Assembly: GCF_000701345.1 (NCBI RefSeq)
Contig: NZ_JNIJ01000025.1
Span: forward strand, 35,346 to 99,345
Origin: Bradyrhizobium sp. URHD0069
GTDB lineage: Bacteria > Pseudomonadota > Alphaproteobacteria > Rhizobiales > Xanthobacteraceae
Direction: 5' to 3'
DNA: 64,000 nt
This document shows, piece after piece, positions 30,419 to 41,737 of this stretch (position 1 is its first letter; each line of letters begins with the position of its first letter). The position numbers and the translations under genes are program-made. The notes beneath the pieces are model-generated. The model saw only the letters and a list, made by a program, of their open reading frames with translations. It searched no databases and was not told the DNA's origin.

Positions 30419-31263
30419 CCGAGGACGAGGCCGCGCCGGCGGCGCCTGCTGAGCAGGATTCGCGCAATCTCCTGCTGCGCGTCACCGCCGCGGCGGTGCT
30501 TGCACCGCTCGCCATTGTGATCGCCTATGCCGGCGGATGGTTGTGGACCTTTCTGGTGACGCTGGCGGCGATCGGCCTCTACGTCGAATGGCTGACGATC
30601 GTGGGTTCGGCGCGCCAGACGCGCGTGGTCGCGTCGGGGACTGCCGCGCTTGCAATCGCTGGCGTGTGTCTCGCGCTCGGACGGATCGATGCGTCGCTCG
30701 TTGTATTGGTTCTTGGCTTGGCCGCCGTTGCATCGCTTTCGCCGCAGTTGCGCCTATGGACTGCGACAGGATTTGGCTATGCCGGCGCGGCACAGATCGC
30801 TTCGGTGCTGGTGCGGCTCGACCAGGCCTGGGGATTTGTTGCGCTGATCCTGATCCTGCTGCTGGTGTGGGTGACCGACATCGGCGGCTATTTCGCAGGC
30901 CGCGGAATTGGCGGACCAAAACTCTGGCCGCGGGTCAGTCCCAAGAAGACATGGGCCGGAGCGATCGGCGGGTTCGTCGCGAGCCTCGTCATCGCCGGGG
31001 GATTTGCGGCGCTCGGTCTCGGCAAGGCCGGGTCGCTGTTGCTGCTGGGCGGTATTCTCTCGATTGCTTCCCAGCTCGGCGACCTCTTCGAGTCCGCGGT
31101 GAAGCGGCGTTTCGGCGTCAAGGACTCCAGCCACATCATTCCCGGGCATGGCGGGTTATTGGATCGCCTGGACGGGTATGTCGCCGCGGTGGTCCTGGCG
31201 GCGATTTTCGGGTTTTTGCGCGGCGGCGTGGATGGCGTCGGCCGCGGTCTTATGGTTTGGTGA
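30415..31263 (+). CDS. cdsA: Phosphatidate cytidylyltransferase
   Basis: Integral membrane enzyme forming CDP-diacylglycerol from phosphatidate and CTP. The 282-residue product has about eight helices and the C-terminal family signature [20 protein letters not shown] followed by [16 protein letters not shown]. The start is a GTG that overlaps the uppS TGA. Confidence 0.94.
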
Positions 31264-31267
31264 ATTC

Positions 31268-32491
31268 ATGAGCGCAGTTCCGTTGCGTAATAACAAGGCT
31301 GCGGCGTCTGCCGTGCGCACCGTCTCCGTCCTCGGGGCCACCGGCTCGATCGGCGACAGCACGATGGACCTGCTGAGGGCGGCGCGCGATCGCTATCAGG
31401 TCGAAGCTTTGACCGCGCATACCAACGTGCAGGGGCTCGCCAAGCTGGCAAAGGAATTCGGCGCGCGATTCGCGGCGGTCGCCGATCCCGCTCGTCTGGG
31501 TGAACTGAAAGAGGCCTTGGCCGGCACCCGCACCGAATGCGGTGCAGGCGAAAGCGCGATCATCGAGGCTGCGGCACGCCCGGCGGATTGGGTCATGGCC
31601 GCGGTCAGCGGCGCCGCCGGATTGAAGCCTGCGCTCGCGGCGGTGGATCGCGGCGCAACGGTCGCGCTTGCGAACAAGGAATGCCTTGTCTGCGCCGGCG
31701 ATTTCTTCATGCAGCGTGCGGCGAAGGCCGGCGCCTGCATCCTGCCGGCCGACTCCGAACATAATGCGCTGTTTCAGGCGCTGGGTTCCGGCAACCGGGA
31801 AGAACTGGTTCGGGTTATCATCACCGCATCCGGCGGACCGTTCCGGACGTGGGCCATCGCCGACATCGAGCAGGCGACGCTGGCGCAGGCCCTGAAACAT
31901 CCGAACTGGAGCATGGGGCAGAAGATCACCATCGATTCTGCGTCGATGATGAACAAGGGGCTCGAGGTGATCGAGGCCTCCTATTTGTTTGCGCTGACGC
32001 CGGACGAGATCGACGTGCTCGTACATCCGCAGTCGATCATCCACGGCATGGTTGAATTTTCGGATCGTTCGGTCGTCGCGCAGTTGGGGGCGCCCGACAT
32101 GCGCACGCCGATCGCGCATTGCCTCGGCTGGCCCGATCGCATTGTCGGCCCGGCAGCGAAGCTCGATCTTGCCAAGATCGGACAATTGACCTTCGAGGCG
32201 CCGGCCTTCGATCGTTTCCCGGCGCTTCGGCTGGCTTACGATGCGCTGCGGACCGGCCGCGGCGCGACCACGGTTTACAACGCCGCCAACGAGGTGGCCG
32301 TGGCGGCGTTCATTGGCGGCAAGATCAAATTCGGCGTGATCGCACGGCTGGTCGAAGCCACGATGGATGACTGGATACGTTCCGGCAATCTGGCGCCATT
32401 GACGTCCGCGGACGATGCCATCGCCGTTGACCATAGCGCGCGAAATAAAGCTGCCACCCTCTTGCCTCAAATTGCCTTAAAGGCAACTTAG
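31268..32491 (+). CDS. dxr: 1-deoxy-D-xylulose 5-phosphate reductoisomerase
   Basis: Second step of the MEP isoprenoid pathway, which feeds UppS. The 407-residue protein has an NADPH-binding motif ([18 protein letters not shown]), [11 protein letters not shown], the metal-binding [13 protein letters not shown] and the flexible-loop region [19 protein letters not shown]. It starts four bases after the cdsA stop; the upstream extension of the frame lies inside cdsA. Confidence 0.95.
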   Translation: MSAVPLRNNKAAASAVRTVSVLGATGSIGDSTMDLLRAARDRYQVEALTAHTNVQGLAKLAKEFGARFAAVADPARLGELKEALAGTRTECGAGESAIIEAAARPADWVMAAVSGAAGLKPALAAVDRGATVALANKECLVCAGDFFMQRAAKAGACILPADSEHNALFQALGSGNREELVRVIITASGGPFRTWAIADIEQATLAQALKHPNWSMGQKITIDSASMMNKGLEVIEASYLFALTPDEIDVLVHPQSIIHGMVEFSDRSVVAQLGAPDMRTPIAHCLGWPDRIVGPAAKLDLAKIGQLTFEAPAFDRFPALRLAYDALRTGRGATTVYNAANEVAVAAFIGGKIKFGVIARLVEATMDDWIRSGNLAPLTSADDAIAVDHSARNKAATLLPQIALKAT

Positions 32492-32534
32492 ATGGTTAAG
32501 GACAGAGCCTCCGGCTCTGGTTAAGGGAAATCGG

Positions 32535-33686
32535 ATGCCCGAGTTTTTTCTACATAGTTTCAATACGTTAGGCCATGGGCTGATCGGCTACATCATTCCC
32601 TTCCTGTTCGTGCTTACGATCGTTGTTTTCTTCCACGAGCTTGGCCATTTCCTGGTTGCCCGCTGGGCGGGTGTGAAGGTGTTAACTTTCTCGCTCGGCT
32701 TTGGTCCGGAACTCGCCGGTTTCAATGACCGGCATGGCACCCGTTGGAAGATTTCAGCCATCCCGCTCGGCGGCTATGTCAAGTTCTTCGGCGACGAAAG
32801 CGAAGCCTCTACGCCGTCGTCCGAAACGCTCTCCCGAATGACCGAAGAAGAGCGCGCGGGCAGTTTCCACCACAAGAAAGTCGGACCGCGTGCGGCAATC
32901 GTCGCCGCGGGCCCGATTGCCAATTTCCTTCTGGCGATCGTGATCTTCACCTGCCTGTTCACCTTCTTCGGCAAGCCGAGCACGACGGCGCGCGTTGATC
33001 AGATAGAGGCGGGCAGTGCCGCCGCGAGAGCCGGTTTTCAGGCCGGCGACGTGGTGACCGCGATCGACGGCAAACGCATCGGCAGTTTCTCCGACATGCA
33101 GCGAATCGTCGGCACTCGGGCCGGCGAGGAACTGGTGTTCACTGTCGAACGCAACGGCTCGGCGATGCAATTGCGCGCGACGCCGGAACTGCGGGAAGTG
33201 AAAGACCCGTTCGGAAATGCGCACCGGCTTGGCGTGCTGGGCATTACCCGCAAGACCGCGGCCGGCGATGTCACGACCGAGCGTGTGGACCCCGCGACCG
33301 CGCTCTTGCTTGGCGTCAAGGAAACCTGGTTCGTGGTTGACCGTACGCTGGCCTATATCGGCGGGGTCTTTACCGGGCGCGAAGCGGCCGACCAGGTCGG
33401 CGGCCCCATACGAATCGCCCAGATTTCAGGTCAGGTCGCCACCATCGGCGTTGCCGCGCTGGTGCATCTCGCGGCGGTTCTCTCGATATCGATCGGGTTA
33501 TTGAACCTGTTTCCGGTACCCCTGCTCGATGGCGGTCATCTTTTGTTCTATGCGGTCGAGGCCGTCCGCGGGCGTCCTCTGTCGGACCGGGCGCAGGAGA
33601 TGGGGTTCCGGATAGGGCTGGGCCTGGTGCTCATGCTGATGGTGTTTGCCACCTATAACGACATCCTCCATCTGGCCGCATCGTGA
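32535..33686 (+). CDS. rseP: RIP zinc metalloprotease RseP
   Basis: Site-2 intramembrane protease that cleaves anti-sigma factors and remnant signal peptides. The zinc motif HELGH is at residues 34-38 in helix 1, a PDZ domain lies around residues 125-200, and the third zinc ligand motif LFPVPLLDGGHLLFY is near the C-terminus. The 383-residue length is typical. A short AGAGCC-TCC-GGCTCT hairpin between two GGTTAAGG copies lies in the 43-base gap after dxr. Confidence 0.94.
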   Translation: MPEFFLHSFNTLGHGLIGYIIPFLFVLTIVVFFHELGHFLVARWAGVKVLTFSLGFGPELAGFNDRHGTRWKISAIPLGGYVKFFGDESEASTPSSETLSRMTEEERAGSFHHKKVGPRAAIVAAGPIANFLLAIVIFTCLFTFFGKPSTTARVDQIEAGSAAARAGFQAGDVVTAIDGKRIGSFSDMQRIVGTRAGEELVFTVERNGSAMQLRATPELREVKDPFGNAHRLGVLGITRKTAAGDVTTERVDPATALLLGVKETWFVVDRTLAYIGGVFTGREAADQVGGPIRIAQISGQVATIGVAALVHLAAVLSISIGLLNLFPVPLLDGGHLLFYAVEAVRGRPLSDRAQEMGFRIGLGLVLMLMVFATYNDILHLAAS

Positions 33687-33850
33687 TGTGGGGGCGTGGC
33701 CGATAGGCAACGTATTGGAATGAAATTGAAATTGCACTGCAATAGGCCGTTTGCCAGCCCGGTAAAATTGTCTACAAGCAGCGCAATTGGTGGGAATCTG
33801 CCGGTTCGTAGGGTACGGTCCGGCACTGGAATGACAAGGGCGCGTGGCGC

Positions 33851-36379
33851 ATGAATGTTGGAATGCGAGTCAGGGGAGGCCTATTGGCCGCCGCCCTGAT
33901 TATCTTTGCCGCGCCGGTCGCTGCCACGCTGGCGGCCATGCTTGCGTCCTCGCCTGTCGCCGCCCAAACCGTGTCTTCGATCCAGGTCGAGGGCAACCGG
34001 CGCGTCGAGGTCGAGACCATCCGCTCCTATTTCAGGCCTGGCCCCGGCGGGCGCCTGGATCAGGGCTCAATCGATGACGGCCTAAAGGCTTTGATCGAGA
34101 CCGGCCTGTTCCAGGACGTGAGAATCAACCAGGCGGGCGGTCGGCTGGTGGTGACGGTGGTCGAGAACCCGGTGATCGGCCGCATTGCCTTCGAGGGCAA
34201 CAAGAAGGTCAAGGACGAGCAGCTGTCGGCGGAAATACAATCCAAGCCGCGCGGTACGCTGTCGCGCCCCATGGTGCAGTCCGATGCGCAGCGCATCGCC
34301 GAAATCTATCGCCGCTCCGGCCGCTATGACGTGCGCGTCACCCCTGAAATCATCGAACAGCCGAACAACCGCGTCGATCTGATCTTCACCATCGCCGAGG
34401 GCGCGAAAACCGGCATCAAGTCGGTCGAATTCATCGGCAACAACGCTTATTCGGCGTATCGCCTTAGAGATATCATCAAGACGCGCGAATCGAACCTGCT
34501 GAGCTTTCTCGGCGGTGGCGACGTCTACGATCCGGACCGGGTCGAAGCCGACCGCGACCTGATTCGCCGCTTCTACCTGAAAAACGGTTTTGCCGACGTG
34601 CAGGTGGTGGCCGCGCTCACGGAATACGATCCGGAGAAGAAGGGCTTCCTGGTGACCTTCAAGATCGAGGAGGGCCAGCAGTACCGGGTTTCATCGGTCG
34701 AGTTTCAGTCCAGCATTGCTACCCTTGACCCCAATGCGCTCCGCAGCTTCTCGCGCGTCAACGTAGGGTCGCTCTACAACGCCGAAGCACTGGAGAAATC
34801 CGTCGAGGAGATGCAGATCGAGGCCTCGCGGCGGGGCTACGCCTTTGCCATCGTGCGTCCGCGCGGCGATCGCAACTTCGAGGCGCATACGGTTTCGATC
34901 GTCTTCGGTATCGACGAAGGTCCGCGGACCTACATCGAGCGCATCAACGTGCGCGGCAACACCCGTACCCGGGACTACGTGATCCGCCGCGAATTCGATA
35001 TTTCCGAGGGCGACGCGTACAACCGCGCACTGGTCGATCGCGCCGAGCGCCGCCTGAAGAACCTCGATTTCTTCAAGACCGTGAAAATCTTGACCGAGCC
35101 CGGCTCCTCCAGCGATCGCGTGGTTCTCGTCGTCGACATCCAAGAGAAATCCACCGGCGACTTCTCGGTATCGGGCGGCTATTCGACCACCGACGGCGCG
35201 CTCGGCGAGGTCAGTATTTCCGAGCGTAACTTCCTCGGACGCGGGCTGTTTGCGAAGGCGGCGGTGACCTATGGCCAGTACGCGCGCGGTCTCTCGCTGT
35301 CGTTCGTCGAGCCTTATCTGCTGGACTACCGTGTCGCGCTAGGCCTTGACGCGTTCTATCGCGAGCAGCTGGCAAACAGCTTTATTTCGTACGGCACCAA
35401 GACAATCGGTTTCAGTCCGCGGCTCGGCTTCAGCCTCCGGGAAGATCTCGCCTTGCAGGTCCGGTATTCGATCTATCAGCAGGAAATCTCGCTGCCGGAT
35501 AACCTGCGGAATTGTAACAACGACCCGAACAGTCCGAATTTCAACCCGAGTCCGGCATTCGCTAACGCCAATGGCATTTCTTTGGTCTCGACCAGCGGTC
35601 TCGGCTGCTACATCGACGGCGAGGCATCGCTGCCGGTCCGCAAGGAACTGCAGAGCGGCAAGGCGCTGACGTCGTCGGTCGGCTATTCGCTGAATTACAA
35701 CACGCTGGACAACAACAGGAACCCGACCGACGGCCTGCTCATTGATTTCAAGCAGGACTTCGCCGGCGTCGGCGGCGACGTGACGTACCTGAAAACCGCG
35801 GTGGACGCGAAGTACTATACGCCGCTGGTGGCCGATATCGTCGGGCTGATCCACGCCCAGGGCGGCATCCTGAGCAAGATCGGCAACAACGAGATTCGGA
35901 TGCTCGACCACTTCCAGATGGGCCCGAACCTCGTCCGCGGCTTTGCCCCGAACGGCATCGGTCCGCGCGACCTCAATCCGTTCGGTACGATGGACGCGCT
36001 CGGCGGTACCAAATATTGGGGCCTGTCGGCGGAACTGCAGATGCCGTTCTGGTTCCTGCCGAGGGAAGTTGGATTGAAGGGCGCTGTCTATGCCGATGCG
36101 GGCGGCCTGTTCGATTACCAGGGACCGACGTCGTGGGCGTTCACGAACGAAGTCAATGTGCCCGGCTGTATTCCTTCAACGGTCACGCCTGTTGCGACCT
36201 CCGGAACTTGCACGGGATTGCAGTTTGACAACGGCAATGTCGTCCGCACTTCCGTCGGTGTCGGTCTGATCTGGGCGTCGCCGTTCGGTCCGCTCCGCTT
36301 CGACTATGCAATCCCGCTTAGCAAGGGTCAGTTTGACCGGGTGCAGGAATTCAAGTTCGGCGGCGGGACATCGTTCTGA
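33851..36379 (+). CDS. bamA: Outer-membrane protein assembly factor BamA
   Basis: Central Omp85-family component that inserts beta-barrel proteins. The 842-residue precursor has a signal peptide ending near SSPVAAQ, five POTRA repeats (about residues 40-430, starting [20 protein letters not shown]) and a 16-strand barrel with the VRGF motif ([20 protein letters not shown]). The C-terminus ends in Phe (FGGGTSF), the usual barrel signal. The 164-base gap upstream may carry its own promoter. Confidence 0.96.
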   Translation: MNVGMRVRGGLLAAALIIFAAPVAATLAAMLASSPVAAQTVSSIQVEGNRRVEVETIRSYFRPGPGGRLDQGSIDDGLKALIETGLFQDVRINQAGGRLVVTVVENPVIGRIAFEGNKKVKDEQLSAEIQSKPRGTLSRPMVQSDAQRIAEIYRRSGRYDVRVTPEIIEQPNNRVDLIFTIAEGAKTGIKSVEFIGNNAYSAYRLRDIIKTRESNLLSFLGGGDVYDPDRVEADRDLIRRFYLKNGFADVQVVAALTEYDPEKKGFLVTFKIEEGQQYRVSSVEFQSSIATLDPNALRSFSRVNVGSLYNAEALEKSVEEMQIEASRRGYAFAIVRPRGDRNFEAHTVSIVFGIDEGPRTYIERINVRGNTRTRDYVIRREFDISEGDAYNRALVDRAERRLKNLDFFKTVKILTEPGSSSDRVVLVVDIQEKSTGDFSVSGGYSTTDGALGEVSISERNFLGRGLFAKAAVTYGQYARGLSLSFVEPYLLDYRVALGLDAFYREQLANSFISYGTKTIGFSPRLGFSLREDLALQVRYSIYQQEISLPDNLRNCNNDPNSPNFNPSPAFANANGISLVSTSGLGCYIDGEASLPVRKELQSGKALTSSVGYSLNYNTLDNNRNPTDGLLIDFKQDFAGVGGDVTYLKTAVDAKYYTPLVADIVGLIHAQGGILSKIGNNEIRMLDHFQMGPNLVRGFAPNGIGPRDLNPFGTMDALGGTKYWGLSAELQMPFWFLPREVGLKGAVYADAGGLFDYQGPTSWAFTNEVNVPGCIPSTVTPVATSGTCTGLQFDNGNVVRTSVGVGLIWASPFGPLRFDYAIPLSKGQFDRVQEFKFGGGTSF

Positions 36380-36411
36380 GTTCGATCACCGGCCGGACCG
36401 CGACGGGTGGA

Positions 36412-37479
36412 ATGGCGCAGCCGACTTTCTTCGAGCAACCACCTTCGTCGACGCTGGCTGATATAGCCGCGTTGACGAAGGCGCGTTTGGTCGACGCCTC
36501 GCGGGGCGGCCAGCAGGTCAGGGGGCTGGCTTCGCTCGACGAAGCCGGCCCGATGCATCTGACGTTCTTCGACAACCTGAAATACGCCGACCAGCTTGCT
36601 TCGACGAAGGCGGGGGCGTGTCTGGTCAGCGAGCGTTTCGAGGCCAGTGTCCCCGCGCATGTTGCGGTGTTGCGCACGGCCCAGCCGTTCCGCGAATTCG
36701 TCAAGATCGCGCGCGAGCTGTACAGCGGCGCGCTTCGCCCGCAATCCTGGTTCGGCAACGCCGGCATCGCAGCCTCGGCCGTGATCGATTCGACCGCGCA
36801 TCTGGAGGATGGGGTCATTGTCGATCCACTCGCGGTGATCGGTCCGAACGTTGAAATCGGTAGCGGGACCGTCATCGGCGCGGGGGCTGTCATCGGCGCC
36901 AATGTAAGAATTGGCAGGGATTGCGACGTCGGCGCGCGTTGCTCAATCCAGTTCGCGCTGATCGGCGACAACGTTCTGATCCATCCTGGCTGCAGCATCG
37001 GACAGGATGGATACGGCTTCGTGTTCTTTGGACCGGATGGCCATCTGAAAGTGCCGCAAACCGGCCGGGTCCTGATCCAGAAGGACGTCGAGATCGGCGC
37101 CGGAACGACCATCGATCGCGGCAGCCTTCGCGACACCGTGATCGGCGAAGGCACGAAAATCGACAATCAGGTCCAGATCGGTCACAATGTGACGATCGGC
37201 AGGCATTGTCTGCTTGCGGCCCAGATAGGACTCGCAGGCAGCCTGACGATTGGCGACAATGTGGCACTGGGCGCCAAGGTGGGGATCAACAACCATCTTC
37301 GCATTGGAGACGGTGCCCAGGTCACGGCGATGAGCGCCGTCAAGGATGACATTCCAGCCAACGGGCGCTGGGGCGGCTTCTTTGCAAAACCGACCAAACA
37401 GTGGTTCCGGGAGATCGTTGCGCTGGAGCGTCTGGTGCGCGATAGCACGGCCGATCCGAAGGGCGAGAGGCGCGACTGA
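36412..37479 (+). CDS. lpxD: UDP-3-O-(3-hydroxyacyl)glucosamine N-acyltransferase
   Basis: Third step of lipid A synthesis. The 355-residue protein has an N-terminal UDP-binding domain, a left-handed parallel beta-helix of hexapeptide repeats (about residues 120-300), and the catalytic His region [20 protein letters not shown]. No ompH/skp gene lies between bamA and lpxD, unlike in E. coli. Its stop overlaps the fabZ ATG. Confidence 0.95.
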   Translation: MAQPTFFEQPPSSTLADIAALTKARLVDASRGGQQVRGLASLDEAGPMHLTFFDNLKYADQLASTKAGACLVSERFEASVPAHVAVLRTAQPFREFVKIARELYSGALRPQSWFGNAGIAASAVIDSTAHLEDGVIVDPLAVIGPNVEIGSGTVIGAGAVIGANVRIGRDCDVGARCSIQFALIGDNVLIHPGCSIGQDGYGFVFFGPDGHLKVPQTGRVLIQKDVEIGAGTTIDRGSLRDTVIGEGTKIDNQVQIGHNVTIGRHCLLAAQIGLAGSLTIGDNVALGAKVGINNHLRIGDGAQVTAMSAVKDDIPANGRWGGFFAKPTKQWFREIVALERLVRDSTADPKGERRD

Positions 37480-37934
37480 TGGAGGCACCGGTCAGATTTG
37501 AGCTCGTGGACATCAATACCATCCTCAAAACACTTCCACATCGCTATCCGATGCTGCTGATCGATCGGGTGATCAACATCCGGAGCGACTACAGCGGCAT
37601 CGGCATCAAGAATGTCACCTTTAACGAGCCGGCGTTCACAGGGCACTTTCCGGAGCGCCCTGTTTATCCCGGCGTGATGATGATCGAAGCGATGGCGCAG
37701 ACGGCGGGGGTGATCGGCATCCTGTCGGTCGAAGGCACCGAGAAGCCGCGCGCGGTCTATTTTCTGACCATCGACAAGTGCAAGTTCCGCAAGCCGGTGA
37801 TGCCCGGCGATATCATCGAATACCACATGCGCAGCATCGGCCACCGTAAATCGATGTGGTGGTTTCACGGCGACGCCAAAGTCAACGGCACCACCGTCGC
37901 CGAAGCCGACGTCGGCGCGATGCTGACCGACTGA
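37479..37934 (+). CDS. fabZ: 3-hydroxyacyl-ACP dehydratase FabZ
   Basis: Dehydrates 3-hydroxyacyl-ACP in fatty acid synthesis and competes with LpxA/LpxD for the same acyl chains. The 151-residue hot-dog protein has the catalytic motif [20 protein letters not shown] with His and Glu. It overlaps lpxD by one base (TGATG). Confidence 0.95.
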   Translation: MEAPVRFELVDINTILKTLPHRYPMLLIDRVINIRSDYSGIGIKNVTFNEPAFTGHFPERPVYPGVMMIEAMAQTAGVIGILSVEGTEKPRAVYFLTIDKCKFRKPVMPGDIIEYHMRSIGHRKSMWWFHGDAKVNGTTVAEADVGAMLTD

Positions 37935-38071
37935 TGCGCACAACCGTTGGTACGCCTGGCGCCGGACACTGCGAAACACAGGTAACCATACGTCACTAGA
38001 CAGTCCGGGGATGTCGCGGTAACCACCAAAAACTCAAGCACATCAACGGCGATATTGGCGAATACCGGACC

Positions 38072-38875
38072 ATGAGCACAATCGATCCCACCGCGCGGAT
38101 TGAAGACGGCGCTGTGATCGGCGAGGGCACCTCGATCGGTCCCTACTGTATCATCGGCCCGCACGTCGTGATCGGCGCGAACTGCAGGCTGATCGCCCAT
38201 GTGCACATCACGGCGCAGACCACTATCGGCGACGGCTGCACGATCTATCCATTCGTCTCATTGGGCACCCCGCCGCAATCCCTGAGCTATCGCGGCGAAC
38301 TCACGAAGCTTCAGATCGGCCAGAGCTGCACCATCCGGGAGCAGGTGACCATGAACGCCGGCACGGTGGCCGGCGGCGGCATCACCCGCGTCGGCGATCG
38401 CGGATATTTCATGAACTGCAGCCACGTCGGTCACGACTGCCAGGTCGGAAACGACGTGATCTTCGCAACCTCGGCGACGCTGGGCGGTCACTGCGAAATT
38501 GGCGATTTTGTTTTCATCGGCGGGCTGTCCGCGGTGCATCAGTTTACTCGGATCGGGCCGCAGGTGATGGTCGGCGGCGTCTGCGGCGTGCGCAACGATG
38601 TTATTCCGTTTGGCCTCGTCAACGGCCAGTATGCCAGCCTCGAGGGGCTCAACATCATCGGCATGAAGCGCCGCAAGTTCACGCGCGAGCGGCTTGCTAC
38701 GGTTCGCTCGTTTTATCAAAAGCTGTTTCATGGACCGGGTATCTTTGCCGACAGGCTGAACGAAGTGCAGCCGTTAGCGGCCCAGGATCCGGCGATTGCG
38801 GAAATTCTGGCCTTCATCGGCGACGGCCAGCATCGGGCGCTGTGCCTTCCGGCTGACGGCGACGACAGACATTGA
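38072..38875 (+). CDS. lpxA: UDP-N-acetylglucosamine acyltransferase
   Basis: First step of lipid A synthesis. The 267-residue product is a left-handed beta-helix of hexapeptide repeats followed by a helical C-terminal domain. The catalytic His lies in MNCSHVGHDCQVG. A 137-base gap separates it from fabZ, longer than the rest of the lpx block, so a secondary promoter is possible. Confidence 0.95.
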   Translation: MSTIDPTARIEDGAVIGEGTSIGPYCIIGPHVVIGANCRLIAHVHITAQTTIGDGCTIYPFVSLGTPPQSLSYRGELTKLQIGQSCTIREQVTMNAGTVAGGGITRVGDRGYFMNCSHVGHDCQVGNDVIFATSATLGGHCEIGDFVFIGGLSAVHQFTRIGPQVMVGGVCGVRNDVIPFGLVNGQYASLEGLNIIGMKRRKFTRERLATVRSFYQKLFHGPGIFADRLNEVQPLAAQDPAIAEILAFIGDGQHRALCLPADGDDRH

Positions 38876-39753
38876 TGAGGGGATTGCCGGAGCCCATGAC
38901 CAACAAGGCTTTGGAGATTTCATCCCCTGTCGGCCTGATCGCGGCAGGCGGCGTGATGCCGTTCGCGGTTGCCGATTCCCTGACCGCGCGCGGCATCAAT
39001 CCCGTCCTTTTCGCGCTGAAAGGCGCCTGCGATCCCGTGGCCGTGGAGCGTTTTCGTCATCACTGGATTTCCGTCGGTCAACTCGGCAGGGCCGTAAAAC
39101 TGTTTCGCGCCGAAGATTGCCGCGATCTGGTTTTCATCGGCACGCTGGTGCGGCCGGCGCTATCCGAGATCCGCCTGGATTGGGGCACGCTTCGCGTCAT
39201 CGGCCGGGTGTGGGCTGCTTTCCGGGGCGGAGATGATCATCTGCTGTCTGGAATCGGCCGCATCCTCGAACAGGACGGCTTTCGGATGGTGGGCATCAAG
39301 GACGTCGCCCCGGATCTCCTGATGCCCGAGGGATGTCTCACCGACAAGTCGCCCGACGAAAGTGCCGCTGCCGATATCGCCAGAGGCAGGGAGGTGCTGC
39401 GCGCGCTCAGTCCCTTCGACATCGGTCAGGCCGCCGTCGTGATCGACGGTCACGTCGTCGGGGTCGAGGACATCGAAGGCACCGACGGGCTGCTGGCGCG
39501 TGTCGCGCGGCTGCGCGCGGAAGGCCGAATCCGAGCCAGGGCTGCCCGCGGGGTGTTGGTGAAGGCGCCCAAGAGCGGACAGGATCTGCGCTTCGATCTC
39601 CCGACCATGGGACCGCAAACCGTCGAGGGCGCGGCGGTGGCCGGGCTTGCAGGGATTGCGATCGTTGCCGGCAACACGATCGTGGTCGACCCGCAGTCCG
39701 TGATCGAGGCGGCGGATGCCGCGGGCCTTTTCGTGACCGGTTTGCCCGCGTGA
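38875..39753 (+). CDS. lpxI: UDP-2,3-diacylglucosamine pyrophosphatase LpxI
   Basis: Fourth lipid A step in alphaproteobacteria, replacing the unrelated LpxH. The 292-residue protein shows the N-terminal fold VGLIAAGGVMPFAVADSLTA and the C-terminal DUF1009 core (DIGQAAVVIDGHVVGVEDIE, then PKSGQDLRFDLPTMGPQTVE). The ATG at 38875 overlaps the lpxA stop; Met at 38896 is an alternative. Confidence 0.93.
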   Translation: MRGLPEPMTNKALEISSPVGLIAAGGVMPFAVADSLTARGINPVLFALKGACDPVAVERFRHHWISVGQLGRAVKLFRAEDCRDLVFIGTLVRPALSEIRLDWGTLRVIGRVWAAFRGGDDHLLSGIGRILEQDGFRMVGIKDVAPDLLMPEGCLTDKSPDESAAADIARGREVLRALSPFDIGQAAVVIDGHVVGVEDIEGTDGLLARVARLRAEGRIRARAARGVLVKAPKSGQDLRFDLPTMGPQTVEGAAVAGLAGIAIVAGNTIVVDPQSVIEAADAAGLFVTGLPA

Positions 39754-40943
39754 TGCAGGCGCGAGCAACGACCAACGTCGCGCGAAAGATATTCCTTATC
39801 GCGACAGAGGAATCCGGCGATCGGCTTGGCGCCAGCCTGATGAAGGTATTGCGCCAGCGCCTCGGCGGCGCCGTGCGGTTCGAAGGCGTCGGCGGACGGT
39901 CGATGGCGCGCGAAGGGCTGGCGTCGCTGTTTCCGATCGAACAGCTGTCGATCATCGGACTGGCGGCGGTTGTGAAACAACTCCCGAAGATCTTGCGGCT
40001 GATCCGGGAAACCGCCGCTGCCGTCACGGAAGCCTCACCCGATATCCTCGTGATCATCGACAGCCCCGATTTCACCCATCGGGTGGCAAGGCGCGTTCGC
40101 TCTCGCGATCCCTCGATCCCGATTATCGATTACGTCTCCCCCTCGGTCTGGGCGTGGCGGCCCGGCCGGGCACGTGCGATGCGCACCTATGTCGATCATG
40201 TGCTTGCCCTGCTCCCCTTCGAACCGGAGGAGTATCGCCGGCTGCGGGGGCCGCCGTGCAGCTATGTCGGTCATCCCCTGACCGAGCAGATCAGCGTGCT
40301 CCGGCCCGGCGTCGACGAGCAAAAGCGCCGGGACGAACAACCGCCGGTCCTGCTGGTTCTGCCGGGAAGCCGCGGCAGCGAGATCAGGCATCATATGACG
40401 GTCTTCGGCGAGACGCTCGGCCGGTTGCGGGCCGAAGGCGCACTGTTCGAACTGATCCTTCCCACGATGCCGCATTTGCAGGATGCGGTTCGGGAGGGCG
40501 TGAAGAACTGGCCGGTGCAGCCGCGGATCGCAATCGGCGAGCAGGAGAAGCGGGCGGCGTTTCGGATTGGGCGCGCCGCGCTCGCCAAGTCCGGCACCGT
40601 GACGCTGGAGCTTGCACTTGCCGGCGTGCCGATGGTCACGGCCTACAGGACCGGTGCTATCGAGGCGTGGATCTTGCGGCGCGCGATCAACGTGAAGTCG
40701 GTCATCCTGGCCAATCTTGTGGCTGGCGAGAACGTCGTTCCGGAATTCCTGCAGGAGAATTGTACGCCGGAGAAACTGTCGCAGGCGCTGCGCGAGGTGC
40801 TTGGCGATTCTCCGTCGCGGCGGCGACAGGTCGACGCCTTCGCAAAAATCGACGCGATCATGTCGACCGGCAACCAGACCCCGAGCACGCGCGCGGCCGA
40901 TATCGTTCTGGCGGCCATGCGGAAGGCGCGGGGAGCGGGTTAG
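39753..40943 (+). CDS. lpxB: Lipid-A-disaccharide synthase
   Basis: Joins UDP-diacylglucosamine and lipid X to form the lipid A disaccharide. The 396-residue GT-B protein has EESGDRLGASLM, IDSPDFTHRVARRVR, YVSPSVWAWRPGRAR and the C-terminal AKSGTVTLELALAGVPMV. The ATG overlaps the lpxI stop, so lpxA-lpxI-lpxB form a tightly coupled set. Confidence 0.95.
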   Translation: MQARATTNVARKIFLIATEESGDRLGASLMKVLRQRLGGAVRFEGVGGRSMAREGLASLFPIEQLSIIGLAAVVKQLPKILRLIRETAAAVTEASPDILVIIDSPDFTHRVARRVRSRDPSIPIIDYVSPSVWAWRPGRARAMRTYVDHVLALLPFEPEEYRRLRGPPCSYVGHPLTEQISVLRPGVDEQKRRDEQPPVLLVLPGSRGSEIRHHMTVFGETLGRLRAEGALFELILPTMPHLQDAVREGVKNWPVQPRIAIGEQEKRAAFRIGRAALAKSGTVTLELALAGVPMVTAYRTGAIEAWILRRAINVKSVILANLVAGENVVPEFLQENCTPEKLSQALREVLGDSPSRRRQVDAFAKIDAIMSTGNQTPSTRAADIVLAAMRKARGAG

Positions 40944-41066
40944 CGCCGGCGTGGAGTACCAGGCAATTGGATTGTGTCTGGGGCAGCGAATTTGCGCCTG
41001 CCGTCACCGTAATTCTTAACTTTTCCGTATCATTCACTGCGTAGATTTTTCGCGTGGAGTGGTCGT

Positions 41067-41636
41067 ATGAGCATTGACGGTCTTTCTTCCTTCCTGGCGC
41101 AGCCACGGACTCTGGCGATCGAGCCGCGGCCTCCGCTCGAAAAGATGACGGCGGAGGAGATGAAGGCCGCATATCGCGCGGAGCATCCGCTTCTCACGCC
41201 GCAGCAGGCTCTTACATCAGGTGCGGAACTCGGGCCGCCGACCGACGACCCGCGCGCCGATAATCACGCTTCGAAAATCCACACCGAGATCAAGATCAAC
41301 GGCAAGGTGATCGCGCGCACCTATAACAGTGGAGCGGTCGAAATCGCGAGCGAATACGGCTTTCTCGGCGAAGAGCTCGATTTCGGCGCAGACGGCATGA
41401 TCGGTCCAGATCTCGCGGCGAACCGAGCCGCGCGCATCAACGCCGTACTGGAGCGCTACGGCGCGGTGACGAAGGACGAACTCAGTCCCTCGGATCTGCT
41501 CGCCGCCACTCTCGCCAAGAAGCCGATCCTCGAAAGCCTGCTCGCCGACACCGTGCAGACGCAGCAGGAGTGGCTCGACGACATGGAGAAGCAAGGGCGC
41601 CTCGAGCCCGGGGCTCTGTTCTCGCGGGTGGCTTAG
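41067..41636 (+). CDS. Hypothetical protein
   Basis: A 189-residue soluble protein with no signal peptide or transmembrane segment. It has a Pro-rich N-terminal third (including PRTLAIEPRPPLEKMTAEEM), a central segment that may be a beta hairpin (KIHTEIKINGKVIARTYNSG), and an acidic helical C-terminus. I do not recognise the family. A purine-rich GTGGAGTGG precedes the ATG, and codon use matches its neighbours. Confidence 0.7.
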   Translation: MSIDGLSSFLAQPRTLAIEPRPPLEKMTAEEMKAAYRAEHPLLTPQQALTSGAELGPPTDDPRADNHASKIHTEIKINGKVIARTYNSGAVEIASEYGFLGEELDFGADGMIGPDLAANRAARINAVLERYGAVTKDELSPSDLLAATLAKKPILESLLADTVQTQQEWLDDMEKQGRLEPGALFSRVA

Positions 41637-41656
41637 ATCAAACCCGTAGCCCGTAG

Positions 41657-41684
41657 GATGGGTTGAGCACTTGCGAAACCCATC
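41657..41684 (+). repeat. REP-like GATGGGTT palindrome
   Basis: GATGGGTT (41657-41664) and AACCCATC (41677-41684) flank a GAGCACTTGCGA core. It belongs to the GTAGGATGGGTT...AACCCATC type of intergenic palindrome and sits between two convergent genes, where it could act as a two-way terminator. Confidence 0.65.
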
Positions 41685-41737
41685 ACCTTACTTCACGTCC
41701 TGCGGTCGTTCGCCAAACTCCCCGTCATGATCCCTGA